Positions 1 to 10,392 of a DNA stretch of 64,000 nucleotides are shown one piece after another. Both the position numbers and the translations under genes were made by a program. Positions within the stretch are counted from its first letter, which is position 1, and each line of letters starts with the position of its first letter. The DNA comes from Rhabdornis inornatus (lineage: Eukaryota; Chordata; Aves; Passeriformes; Rhabdornithidae). The stretch lies in the NCBI GenBank assembly GCA_013397075.1, contig VWZS01002843.1:79501-143500 (forward strand). Reading direction: 5' to 3'. The notes beneath the pieces were generated by a model. It did no database searches, was not told the origin of the DNA, and saw only the letters and a list, made by a program, of their open reading frames with translations.

Positions 1-1426
1 GCTGTGCTACCACAGGGGAAATCCCAAAAAGCAGTTCACCTGTGGAAGGCAGGTCCTTCTGACAGATGCCTGAGAAGTGAGTGTAGACAGGGTTTTCAGT
101 CATGCACGCTTGTGTTTCTAAGTGAAAAGCAGATGTACACCTGCCTCCTGCTTCCCACAGTGCTCTATCAGGGTACATACGGAGGAAAAGCCACTGAATT
201 GTTGTTCTCCAGAATATCAGGCACAGCCAACTAGTGTACTACAAATTCTAGACTGTATTATATTTTTTGGAATCGATGGGCCCAAAAGCCTTAGACAAGT
301 TACATTACTCTAAAGAAAGCCATATGTTTGGGAAAGAAGGAAGATACACAGTATCTTAATGAGAAGCTCTGGGAGAAGTAATGGTATCAAAATACCACCA
401 GAATTTCTTTGTGCAGGTATCTGTTCATGTGATGACAATTTTAATGAACATATCAAACCTAAATTCTTACAGTCAAGACTACTGAGTCCCTCTTTCTACA
501 ATTTTATTTTAGACAAATATGACCTGATCCAACTACTTTTGATTCTTAAAATAAGAAAAAAAAAGGGGAGAGACCACAGCACATTGAGAGAAGTCTAGCA
601 GGGTAGACAGGCAAAGTTAGGAAGCACCTAGGGTAATACTAGGATCACAGGAAGGAAGAATCACATTTAAGGATGACATGATCCACACAAAGTAGGCTTT
701 CAATAACCCCAGACTGAAATTTTTATTTTCAATTATGAGGATAGAGAGGTAAGGGTTTTTTTCCATTTAAAAAATATTAGGGAATCTTCTTATTCTTTCT
801 GATATAGGATGTTTGGCTTGAATTGAGAGTTCAATTCAATTGAATTGAGTGACAAGTTCTTGCACTGAAAAAATACTCTGTGTGCATATTTTAATGAAAA
901 TGCTGAGCATCACTATTTGCAATAGGTACATCTGTCGTTTAGAAAGAAGCTTACTGTAGGTAATTAAGATTAGTAATAACACTACAGAAATTACATTATG
1001 CCTCATTTCCCTACATGAAAAATAATTCTTGTGGCAAAGGGATTATTTTTAAAAGTAGATTAGCAGTTTTAAAAAATGGACACTTACAAGAAACAGGAAA
1101 ATTTCCGGTCTGGAGAAAACAGATATTAAAAAGAAAAACAATATATATGTTTCAGGGCACTGCGTAATCACAGGAAGAAATCCTTGATATCTGTTGTTTT
1201 TCCTCACTGTAATCTATCAGATGGTGCAACTACGGATTTTCAAACTCTACTGTTTGTCTACATTGTCAGCTACTCTTGCTAAGCACTGGAGGAGATGGAC
1301 CAATTGCCTGCTTTAGTGGGTCAATTATTCATGACAGAACTCTGCTGTGTCCTGCCTCAGGAAAGCTTGGCAAAACCACAGTGGTCAAAATACTTTTCAC
1401 TGTATTTTCTTTAGCAATACATTTAC
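1..1426 (-). other. TRPC4: TRPC4 intron 4, 5' part (continues off the left edge)
   Basis: This is the sequence after the exon 4 donor (GT at 1426-1425, reading GTAAATG on the minus strand). It is AT-rich and unique-looking. Apart from an 18-bp palindrome at 831-848, I see no repeat, RNA gene or conserved coding block. The open frames here are short and composition-driven. The next coding exon, which should begin by completing codon 412 (Gly), is not reached. Confidence 0.9.
831..848. repeat. 18-bp perfect palindrome
   Basis: TCAATTCAATTGAATTGA equals its own reverse complement. A further TTGAATTGA copy about 15 bp to the left gives overlapping inverted pairs. It is AT-rich and may be chance. 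No function is assigned. Confidence 0.7.
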
Positions 1427-1763
1427 CCAGGACCCACGGTAATATCATCCACTCGACGACGGTTGGTGGGGGTCCCTGCATGCTGAGGTCTGACCTGTCG
1501 ATGTGCTGAGAGGCAAGCAACAGCAGGAACAGAAAAGTCAAGTACGATGCAGTATGGCAGATAAACTTGATAAATGGCTTTCTGATGAACAGCCCCAGTG
1601 GGCTTTTGGGAGCTATCAGGTAGCACACAGAGAAGACTGGGAAAAGGAGTCCTATGACAACACATGTCAACATCTTCACCGCCCAGTGTCGCCTCCTCCA
1701 TCCGGGGAACTCATCGTACCAGCGGGATGCGAGCAGCTGCTGGCAGTTGGGCTGAGCAACAAA
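1427..1763 (-). CDS. TRPC4: TRPC4 exon 4: pre-S1, S1 and S2 (residues 300-411 plus first base of codon 412)
   Basis: TRPC4 is a receptor-operated, Ca2+-permeable non-selective cation channel of the plasma membrane, working as a tetramer (also with TRPC1/TRPC5). This exon starts FVAQPNCQQLLASRWYDEFP, the segment leading into the membrane. It then gives hydrophobic S1 at about residues 330-349 (MLTCVVIGLL...) and S2 at about 363-386 (FIKFICHTASYLTFLFLLLL), and ends ...PTVVEWMILPWVL in the S2-S3 linker. The acceptor is a strong pyrimidine tract ending TGTAG just before 1763; the donor is G|GTAAATG after 1427. Length 337 nt, entry phase 0, exit phase 1. It matches remembered mammalian TRPC4 almost residue for residue; small differences include SDLSMQ where human has SDLNRQ. 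TRPC5 differs at more sites (for example IVRTDLHVQ). The first in-frame Met in the exon is residue 330, at the start of S1. Confidence 0.98.
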
Positions 1764-2673
1764 CTACAGAGAGAAGAAAGGAAGAGAGTTAGTTTCTTGC
1801 TGCCTCTGTAGAGTTTTTCATTCCATGTGTCTTTAATAGATAAAGATTCAAAAACCTAAAATAAATCCACAACCTGTGCAAGCCCACTCATACTGATTAT
1901 ACCAGTAAGACAGGGCTTGGTCAGCCTGTCTTTCCTTCAATGCCAAAAGTAAGGTGCAGAGAAAAAAAGATTTACTTTTCACAATAATGCTTCACTTCTT
2001 CTTTGGTTGTGTACACAAGGAGTCAACAGACTGCGAAACACATGGACTTCAAAACCTGACTTGAAATTGAAAAGCAAGTTCACAAATACTTCTATTATTT
2101 AATCAGCAACATTTGTGAAGAATTCACAGAACATGAGGTAGAAGCTGATATGAAACCAAGGAGCATAACTGAGATCTGCAAACAAATAAACTGAATTCCA
2201 CAGCCATGAACAAACTGTTCTCAGTATGCTCCCTGCTAATTCTCTAAAAATCAGGTTTACATGCTTTAATACTGCCAAACTCTTACAGATGCATTACAAA
2301 ATGCTTACAATGTGAACTAAGCACTAGCATTCACTACGTTATGTTTCACCAACCCCTGTCAGGATACACACCTATCCTGTGCAATACTTTATGGTCTGTT
2401 ACCACGACAGGATTTTATTTTTTAGAATATGATCCTTAAAACTGAATTTCACCAAAGTCTCCCAAAACCAAGTAAATATTTATTATTTTTTCAGATAGCT
2501 TTTCAAAGAAGTATATATCAAGGTTTTAAGTAATAATTTTCTTTGATCACTAGTTCCTATTTCCCCACTGTTTTTTTTTATAAAGGTGACATAGTGTAGC
2601 ATCACATAAGAATTGACATAGAAGGCATGGAATAGAAGCACCATATGTATCAAAGAGGGCCAGAGTTGCATTT

Positions 2674-2698
2674 AAAAAAAAAAAAAAAAGAAAAAAAA
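2674..2698. repeat. Poly(A) tract
   Basis: Sixteen A residues, one G, then eight A. It lies about 30 bp to the left of the LTR at 2730. It could be a simple homopolymer or the remnant of a retrotransposed tail; nothing recognisable adjoins it on the left. Confidence 0.75.
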
Positions 2699-2729
2699 TG
2701 AACAAAAATAAGAATTTTACTTCTGTTAC

Positions 2730-3848
2730 TCTGGTGGTTTAACTCTGGCTGGATGCATGGTCCCAACAAAGCTCCTCTATCACTCCACTCCTCAGCTGGG
2801 GAGTGGAAAGAGAGAAGATATAAGGAAAGGCTCATGGGTCAAGATAAGGACAGGCAGAGATCACTCACCAAATACCATCATGGGCAAAATAGACTCAACC
2901 TGGGGCAATTAATTTATTACCCATCAAATCAGAGTAGAATAATCAGAAATAAAATCAAATCTTAAAACCAGCTTTCTCTCACCCCTTCCTTTTTCCCAGA
3001 CACAGCTTCACCCCCAGATTCTCTATTTCTACCCCCACATGGTGCGGGGAGATAGGAATGGGGGCTGTGGTCATTTCCTCATGTTGTTTCTGCCACTACT
3101 TTCTCCTCAGGGGGAGGACTTCTCACACTCCTCCCCTGCTCCATTGTTCGGTTCCTCCCATGGGAGACAGTTCTCCACAACTTTCTACAACATGGCTCCT
3201 TCCCACGGGCTGCAGTTCTTCATGAGCTGCTCCAGTTTGGGTCCCTTCCATGGGGTGTAGTTCCTCAGGAGCAGACTGCTCCAGCATGGGTCCTCCATGG
3301 AGCCAGGTCCTGCCAGCAAACCTGCTCCAGCTTGGGCTCCTCTCTCCACAGGACCACAGGTCTTGCCAGGAGCTTGGTCCAGGGCAGGGTTCCCAGTGGG
3401 TCGCAGTCTCCTTCATGCACATTTTCCAGTGTGGAGTTACCCAGGGGTGCAGGTGGATCTCTGCTCCACCATGGACCTTCATGGGCAGCAGGGTGACAGC
3501 CTGCCATACCATGGTCTTCCTCACCAGCTGCAGAGGAGTCTCTGCTCTGGCACCTGCAACGCCTCCTCCCCCTTCTTCTCCATTGACCTGGGCGCTGAGT
3601 TGTGTCGTGTTCACATATTCTCACTCTCTTGTACCCTGTCTGAAATTGTTCCTGTGCACTAGCTTCTTTCCTCTTCTTAAATCTGCTATCCCAGAGGCAC
3701 TACCATCACCAGTGATGTTCAGCTTTGACCAGAAGCATGTCCATCATGGAGTATCTGGCATTGAGCATGGGACAAAGGGGAGAATCTTCTGGAAGCAACT
3801 CACTTAAGTAGCCCAGCTATCAAAATCTTGCCATGCAAACCCAGTACA
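2730..3848 (-). mobile_element. Solo LTR, avian ERVL-like, about 1.1 kb, sense on the minus strand
   Basis: Read on the minus strand, it begins TGTACTGGGTTTGCATGGCA and ends close to TTAAACCACCAGA. It has the features I recall for a widespread avian ERVL-type LTR: a TTTAAGAAG TATA-like region near 3690, a GC-rich middle of reiterated units built on a 'gctgctccag(c/t)...gg' motif (about 3170-3560), then AATAAA and a short tail after it. No gag, pol or env sequence flanks it, so it is a solo LTR. Flanking pentamers GTTAC and CTCAC agree at only 3 of 5 positions, so the target duplication is weak and the insertion old. Overlapping open frames on both strands (3250-3807 plus; 3123-3614 minus) arise from its GC-rich low-stop composition and are not called as genes. 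LTR status is firm; the exact family name needs a repeat library. Confidence 0.85.
2913..2918 (-). terminator. AATAAA poly(A) hexamer in the sense strand of the LTR
   Basis: The plus-strand TTTATT reads AATAAA on the minus strand, in the LTR's R/U5-proximal part where its own poly(A) signal belongs. It has the same polarity as TRPC4 and lies 1.15 kb before exon 4 in transcript order. Use in TRPC4 RNA is only inferred. Confidence 0.55.
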
Positions 3849-5460
3849 CTCACACATGTATGAGTGTATTACATATATACAGTGGGTTAAATCATTAGCT
3901 GAATTTAGTAAGGATATGCAGAAAATTTTTTGTCTTATTACTTTTTTTTTTTCACTAAATAATTTCAGATTTGAAGTCTATTCAAACGCACCTATTTTGG
4001 GATCTTTTATTATTTTGATAATACTTATAACCACAGGAGCCAAGTTCCTTTGGGGATGAATAACAGGTAACTTCTCAAATAGTTTCTAAAATCACTGGGA
4101 TTGCTACTGGTAGAAGTACTCTTTATATTGGAATGAAATGAAAGTCAGCATGCATCTTTCTATATATGTCTGGATCTTGTCAGAATTGATTACCTCAGCC
4201 AAATTAAAACCTGATGTACATCAGTGAAATGTCAGAGTCTTTAGCAGAGACAAATTTTCCTACCAGACACCAGCAGTGAAGCTGCCTCTGACTGTTGTGA
4301 AAGACAAGAAAACTTACTCCTACTGTAAGCGTCTTGAAAATAGCCCTAAAGAAGAGCAATAGAGTGCACTCCTCCATTAGGAAAAATGCATTCTCAAGAT
4401 TTCAGGTTGTTTCTTTCAAGGTACAAATGTCTGGAAATAATAGTGTATGTGATCAGAGCAGATGGTTTCAAAGTTATGTTTTTGCCAAGTTTATTTTCTC
4501 TAAAACATTTTTCAACTTAATTAGCTTGAGTAGGTACAGATTAGTGCTTTGCTTGAGTAGTGAAAAAGTGTGACTCATGGAATAATTCCTCAATAAAATA
4601 TTTTTCTCTTTTTGCCCCAGGGAGTGCCAAATCCGTGTTTGCTTCTTCCACTTCATACCTTCCCATTATGTATCCTCTCACCTAAAGTAATCAGTTCCTA
4701 AGTATTGCCTGTGCCACCTTTCTAACCACCTTTGGCCACCCTCACAGTGTTGGGGACCTATGTGAAGTTTCCAGCAGCTAGCAGAGGCTGGGGGCAGATG
4801 TAGGGCAACTACTCCTTGCCAAGCATGGCTAAAAGGGAATTCATTTTCCTGTTTGCCATTTATACAAAATTAAGTAAAAGGCAGGAGTTTTTCCAGTGTT
4901 CAAATACTGGGCTGCCCTGGGACTGGGTAGACCAGAACTGGTGCAGAAGTACCTCATGCCAGGGGGAGATCCTTGCTGTATGCACCATCTGGAGGATGCT
5001 CCATGATGGGGTGGGCACTGCATTGCTTAGTTCTATTCTTTAAACAGATTAATATGCAAAACTGTCAGTGTTAATAGAGAAAACATTTCTGAACAGACTT
5101 AAAAAAAATGCCTCTTGTCTTCTAATACTCAGATTTTATGGTGTCGGGACTGTGTGGCTAAGGTACAATGTGTCAAGGATGGTGTTCTGAGGCACAGGAA
5201 GTTTTTTAGTAAGTGCAGAAAATTTTTAAATCCCAGACACTGAAGAGGCAATTTTTTAAAGTAATAATTTCATAAGAAGTTATCATTCAATTTCCTCCAA
5301 ACTATGACTGTGACAGGTGAGTTCTAGCATCGGATGGATCCTTTGATTACAGAAAAAAATTTACATAGACTATACATTTTCTATGGCTGGAGTCAGAGGG
5401 AGCAGCCTTGGTAATGTGCTTTAAATTACTTGCTTGACACAAAATCTGTAAGAAACAACT

Positions 5461-5512
5461 AATGGTATGGTATGGTATGGTATGGGTATGGCATGGTATG
5501 GCATGGCATGGA
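5461..5512. repeat. Pentanucleotide microsatellite (ATGGT/ATGGC)n
   Basis: About ten ATGGT-like units: four ATGGT, one with an extra G, then an alternation of TATGG and CATGG units. The T/C variants alternate near the right end, suggesting internal duplication of two-unit blocks. No adjacent element is recognised. Confidence 0.9.
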
Positions 5513-8491
5513 GCAAGGACATAAAATACTATATCTGCATTTCAAGAGCTGTATGCATAGGGAAGCAGTTCTAGTGACACAGGCAAAAGTCTATAACAGA
5601 AAACACAACACACTGTGTTTATCTACAGATGATATAATGCATTTCTGAGAGGTCCAAATATCCAGTTTCATGCTGGTGTGTTTTTAATGTAACAACACAT
5701 TGGCAAGGTTGGTTAGCAATGTCCTGAGACAACAAAAATATCTGGCTGCTCACTGAAGACTTTTCTTTATGGTTCTGAGCTTCATTTGCCATATAACATT
5801 AACTGTGAACCAATCCAAAGTATTCTTCAGATATTTGGAAAACTATCTTAAATCTCTTGCTGAAACTTCTTTTGAAGTTTAATTTATCAATGGACTGTAT
5901 GATATTATTAAAAATGCCCAAACTAATTCTCACAGGTTTGACTACCTCTTTCATTTTTGTGGCGAAGAGATTGTCATCATATGCTGTGAAATATGATCAG
6001 CAGTTGTAGCTACATTTATTACATTAGCTAAAAAGTGAAGGAAGGTTTTGAACAGGGAAAAGTTATACCCTGATGGAAGAAAAGTGTGCACAGTGGTGAA
6101 CCCTACAGTCTTGTCTTCAGCTGTGCAGAAAAGGTGAGTTTGTCCCTTCTGGTCCTTGTGGAGGACCCGAGGAAATGAAGGAAAGACGTTGTTTTCGTGC
6201 TTTGTAAGTAAATATTTGAGAGCATACAGAACTGAGGCAGGGAAACCTTCCTGGGACTCACAGTGTAAATGCTGCCCATGTAGCCTGTCTCACAGACATT
6301 ACTTACAGGTAACAAACAGTTAAATAGATCAAGTAATTTAATCTGGGAATAATATATTTTATTACTGATTCCAAATTCTTATTACACTTTTAATTTATCC
6401 ACTGAAAAGCCCTTCTCTACAGAGAAAAATAAGGAAAAAGTCTTAATGACAAAATTCTCTGGTCAATTCACATTTATACTATAACCATTAGAAACCTTTC
6501 TATTAGAATGGGAGAGTAAAAGTGGAGGGAAGACAGACTTGCTACAGCACAAGACAATTCCTGTATAAATGGATGGCGTTACATCTAAGATGATCACGTA
6601 TCAGATCTAAGTAAACAGGTAAGTCTCCTGATGAACTTGGAGACAAAAAAAAAATTAAAAACTATTTTACACAAGTATTTTTTGACTAGCATAAACAGAA
6701 ATACACTGTGATATTAATTTGCCAGTTCTGCATTGCCTATGCCAAAATATTTTCACTGTAGTATAATTTTCTTCCTTAATTGGAGAGATTGGAGTTATTC
6801 TTCTACTATTCTTGAGTATCTTTTGTACTGTCAGTATTACGTTATTTGACTTTGACATTGTCTCTACATAATTAGCAATCAGCAAGTTTATTTATATTTT
6901 CACATTATGATGACTTCCAATAGCTTCCAGCAGTTTGTAATTACACAAGGGATTTTGCTATATGATTATTGCCGATTTCACATCTTTAGCTCCTTCATAG
7001 AATCTGCCCATCTGAAAATGTTCTGGTATTCATTCTCTTAGTTGTCATGCTGGGAATTGGCTCTTCCTTGAGACCATTGAAAAACAGAAATTATTCACAG
7101 TGCCAGAAAAAATAATCTGGTATAAATAATAACAGAGCCTGATTCTAGTGTGACCCAAGCATATACATAACACAGGATTTAATTTTCACTTCTGATTAAA
7201 TCTGATCTTTAGTTTTGCTAGAATACATCTCTCAATCAATGAAATGATGAAGAAATAACAACCGATACTATTAAGTATATATGGTCTTTAAAGAAATAAT
7301 ACTTTTATAAATAATATATCATCAGAATAAGTTGTCAGCTCCTTACTGTACCACAATTTTACCTTCAAGTATATATTTCACTGTATGAGGAAATACAAAA
7401 AGATATAAAAAACCTCCACTTGTAACGAGGTGCTCATTTTTGCATTTACAAAAGCAGTCTAACAAAATCTGAGGTCCAAATTAAATTCTCATTCTGACAT
7501 CAATAGGTGGCTGAGTATGTTATAAAAAAAAGGATGTAATTTGTCATCTAGAAATGAAAGGTGTCAAAGAAAATTTATTTCCTTTCTTACATATACGTAT
7601 ATGCTGTAGCACAGAGAACTATCTCTAATAACATTCTCTAACAGATAAATGTTAAAGACTATTTTTGAGGAGGAAACAGCCAAGAACATTTATCATCAAC
7701 TTTCTTATTAATACTTTTTTGAAGTTGTGGTCAGATTCTCTGTTGTGCTGTGCTGTACTGCCATTACAGACACACTGGTAGGAAATGTTTGCTCTGAGGT
7801 CTGCTGCTTTGTCACACACACTTCTCAATGATTGTGCTCCCATTTGACAAGACTCAAGCTCAGTTGCTTTTTCTTTCTCTAGAATACTTTACTTATCATA
7901 TTTTACAGATTTTTCACAGATATTTAAGGAAAACCTAAGCTCTTCTATTTAGTTTAACTTCAAATTCACATGGCAGTATTTTCTATCTATTGGTTGCGAA
8001 AAGCATTGGCACTAATGACAGATTCAAGTCCCAATCTCACTAGGAAGACTCCTAAATTTGGTAGATTGATTCTCCCCTTAGAGATGTCGCTGCATGTTCT
8101 TTTCTATATTTTCCCCCAAAGGCTGTATTTGAGAATTTCAGCGCTTACTCTGTGAGGACTGCTTCATTAAGACAAACAACATTTAATTGCAATTTAAATG
8201 CTTTGATGTTATTGACTAGATCAGCTCTACATTTTCCTTTCCAAAAGCTAGGGACCGTGTTCCGGATTCCTTTGGGTACAGTAATACTGAGAGTTTTCTG
8301 CCTCAGGCCAGAAACCCTGATTCCTGCACCAAATCCTATGGATCTTCTCAGGTCCATCCCTTCTAAATCTTGTGTCATCTGGAGCAGACCATCACAAGAA
8401 TCACGATTCATGCTGGATGCAAACCACTGTTCAACTTTCACTCAGCTCTGTCTGCAGCTGTGTCCTTAAAGGGACCAGTGAGCTGACTTAG

Positions 8492-9090
8492 TGTCATGGT
8501 TTAACCCCCAGCTGGCAACAAAATACCACAGAGCTGCTCACTCATTCCATTCCTCTGGGGTGGAGTGGGGAGGAAAATTGGAAAAAGATAAAAACCATGA
8601 GTTGAAATAAGAACAGTTGAACACTTGAATTAAAGAAATATAAAACAACTACAACAATAATAATGATAAAGAAAAAGAGAGAGAGGAATAAAACCCAAGA
8701 GAGAGGGGAATAAAACCCATTGTGCAAGTGATGCACAGCGTGGTTGCCCACCCACAGCTGAGTGCTGCCCAGCCCATCCCCGAGCACAGATTGGCCCTAC
8801 CCCTAACTAGCCTCCCCCAGTTTATATACTGGGCACGATATTCTAAGGTTTGGAACATCCCTTTGGCCAGTTCGGGTCACTTGTCCTGGCCAAGCTTCCT
8901 CCCAGCCTCTCATGCAGCTGCCCACTGGCAGAGCAGGGGACACTGAGATGTCCTTGGCTGAAGGTGAGCACTGCTCAGCACAGCAAAACATCAGCGTGTT
9001 ATCAACATTATATTCATACTAAATCCAAAACTCAGCACCATACCAGCTACTAAGAAGAAAATTGGCTCTACCCCAGCCAAAACCAGGACA
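8492..9090 (-). mobile_element. Solo LTR, avian ERVL-like, 599 bp, sense on the minus strand
   Basis: On the minus strand it starts TGTCCTGGTTTTGGCTGGGG and ends GGGGTTAAACCATGACA, so it has canonical TG...CA termini. It carries the landmarks I recall for a very common avian ERVL LTR: 'agtagctggtatggtgctga' near the start, 'actggccaaaggga', and a TATA box in AGTATATAAACTGGG. Flanking pentamers CTTAG (8487-8491) and CTTGG (9091-9095) match at 4 of 5 positions, consistent with the 5-bp target duplication of class III elements. There is no internal retroviral sequence, so it is a recombination product. A repeated 'ggaataaaaccca' block (about 8687-8719) is an internal duplication private to this copy or subfamily. 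Confidence 0.92.
8821..8828 (-). promoter_or_regulatory. LTR TATA box (TATATAAA on the minus strand)
   Basis: The plus-strand TTTATATA reads TATATAAA in the LTR's sense orientation, inside the LTR's conserved promoter block (AGTATATAAACTGGG). The match to TATAWAAR is perfect. It has the same polarity as TRPC4 and lies upstream of exon 4. Activity is not shown by sequence alone. Confidence 0.6.
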
Positions 9091-10357
9091 CTTGGGATCA
9101 GAGCACCAGACCACACCACCTTGTATATGATCAAGGCAACCTGAGTCACATCAGATCCCTATAGCAGAGTAAATTCACAGCACAGATGCCTTCATCATAA
9201 AATCCAGAGCTTACATTCCTCTCACCAAAAATAGAATACAATTCTAGGGGTTTTTATTTTAATTATTATATTGCATAACTTCAAATATGAGGAGGAAGGA
9301 AACAAAATAGAAGAAAAGCAGAAAAATAAAAACTGAAATGCTTTGTTAAAAGGATTAATGACATTGCACCTTTGAGCATTTTAAATTTCTCCTTTGCTAC
9401 ATCAATACAAGCAGAACCTGTTATTTTGATTCATTACTCCTCAGTAAAATGAATCAGTACAGAAAAAAACCTATTAAGTATCTATTAAACAAGTCAGGAC
9501 TTATCAATAATTGCAGTGATTCTGATTAATTGCTTAGAAAAGGCAATGGCAACTGAAAGTAGAATGCAGTTGTTAGGAACCAGCTGTGCATAAATAGCTT
9601 TGTTAGACTTCCCAGTGGTAAGGGAAAATGAATCAGTTATTGGGCTTTGGGATGATTGTGTAAAATAGCTCAAAACTTCAGAATTGTGATGTTGGTATAA
9701 CACTTCTAGCTCCCAATCTGGGCAAGTGTTAGAACCACCATAATTCAAGACATTTTTGTAGGGAAAAACAATTACAGAAGCCCTGTAAGAGTCTGAAGAG
9801 AAAAAAAAAAACGAACTTACTTCTGTTATACTGGATCCCTGTTTTTGCACACCTAGCTGGCATATTTCCATGCATAGCAAAACAAAAAATAAAACTGATA
9901 TTTCTACATAAAGTCCTGAATTTGGGACAGAATAACCCTGTGCAACAGTGCAAGCTAGAATTCATGGTCGAGGGAGTAACTTTGCACTAAACACCTGGGG
10001 ACACCAGTAAGCAAGAAGATAAATATGACTGGGCACGTATTTGCTTAAGTCTCTGTCATTTCAATCCTATTACTCCTGAGGCACTCTTCATATACCTCTG
10101 TATATTTTCTGTCTGTACCAATAGTTTCTACAAAATGCACTACCTCACGAGAGAATAGAAATAGTGGCTGATCATTCTCTCAGTATTCATTCTGAATAAT
10201 TTGAGACTATAATCATGTTTTGTTTATAATCTCAGAAGTTCAAGTTCATTTTACACGACCAAAATCAATATGTATTCTAAAAAATTTCATATAGCAACAC
10301 AGGGAATGTAAAAAGAAAAACCCACACCTCTGGACCAGTGAGAAATTAGCAATTAAA

Positions 10358-10392
10358 GCTCCTTTACAGCCCAAATCATTCTATGATTCTAT
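10358..10392 (+). mobile_element. CR1 LINE 3' tail fragment
   Basis: 'cagcccaaatcattctatgattctat' (split across the region) matches the terminal CR1 consensus, where accurate termini carry ATTCTATG repeats. Only about 35 bp remain. It is antisense to TRPC4. Confidence 0.6.

Noticed and set aside
3250..3807. 185-codon open frame taken as a gene
   Set aside because: It lies inside a solo LTR, antisense to its transcription, and is explained by GC-rich reiterated units.
6130..6216. Donor-like AAAAG|GTGAGT and TTTGTAAGT on the plus strand
   Set aside because: No matching acceptor, open frame or homology suggests an exon; isolated donor-like motifs are common.
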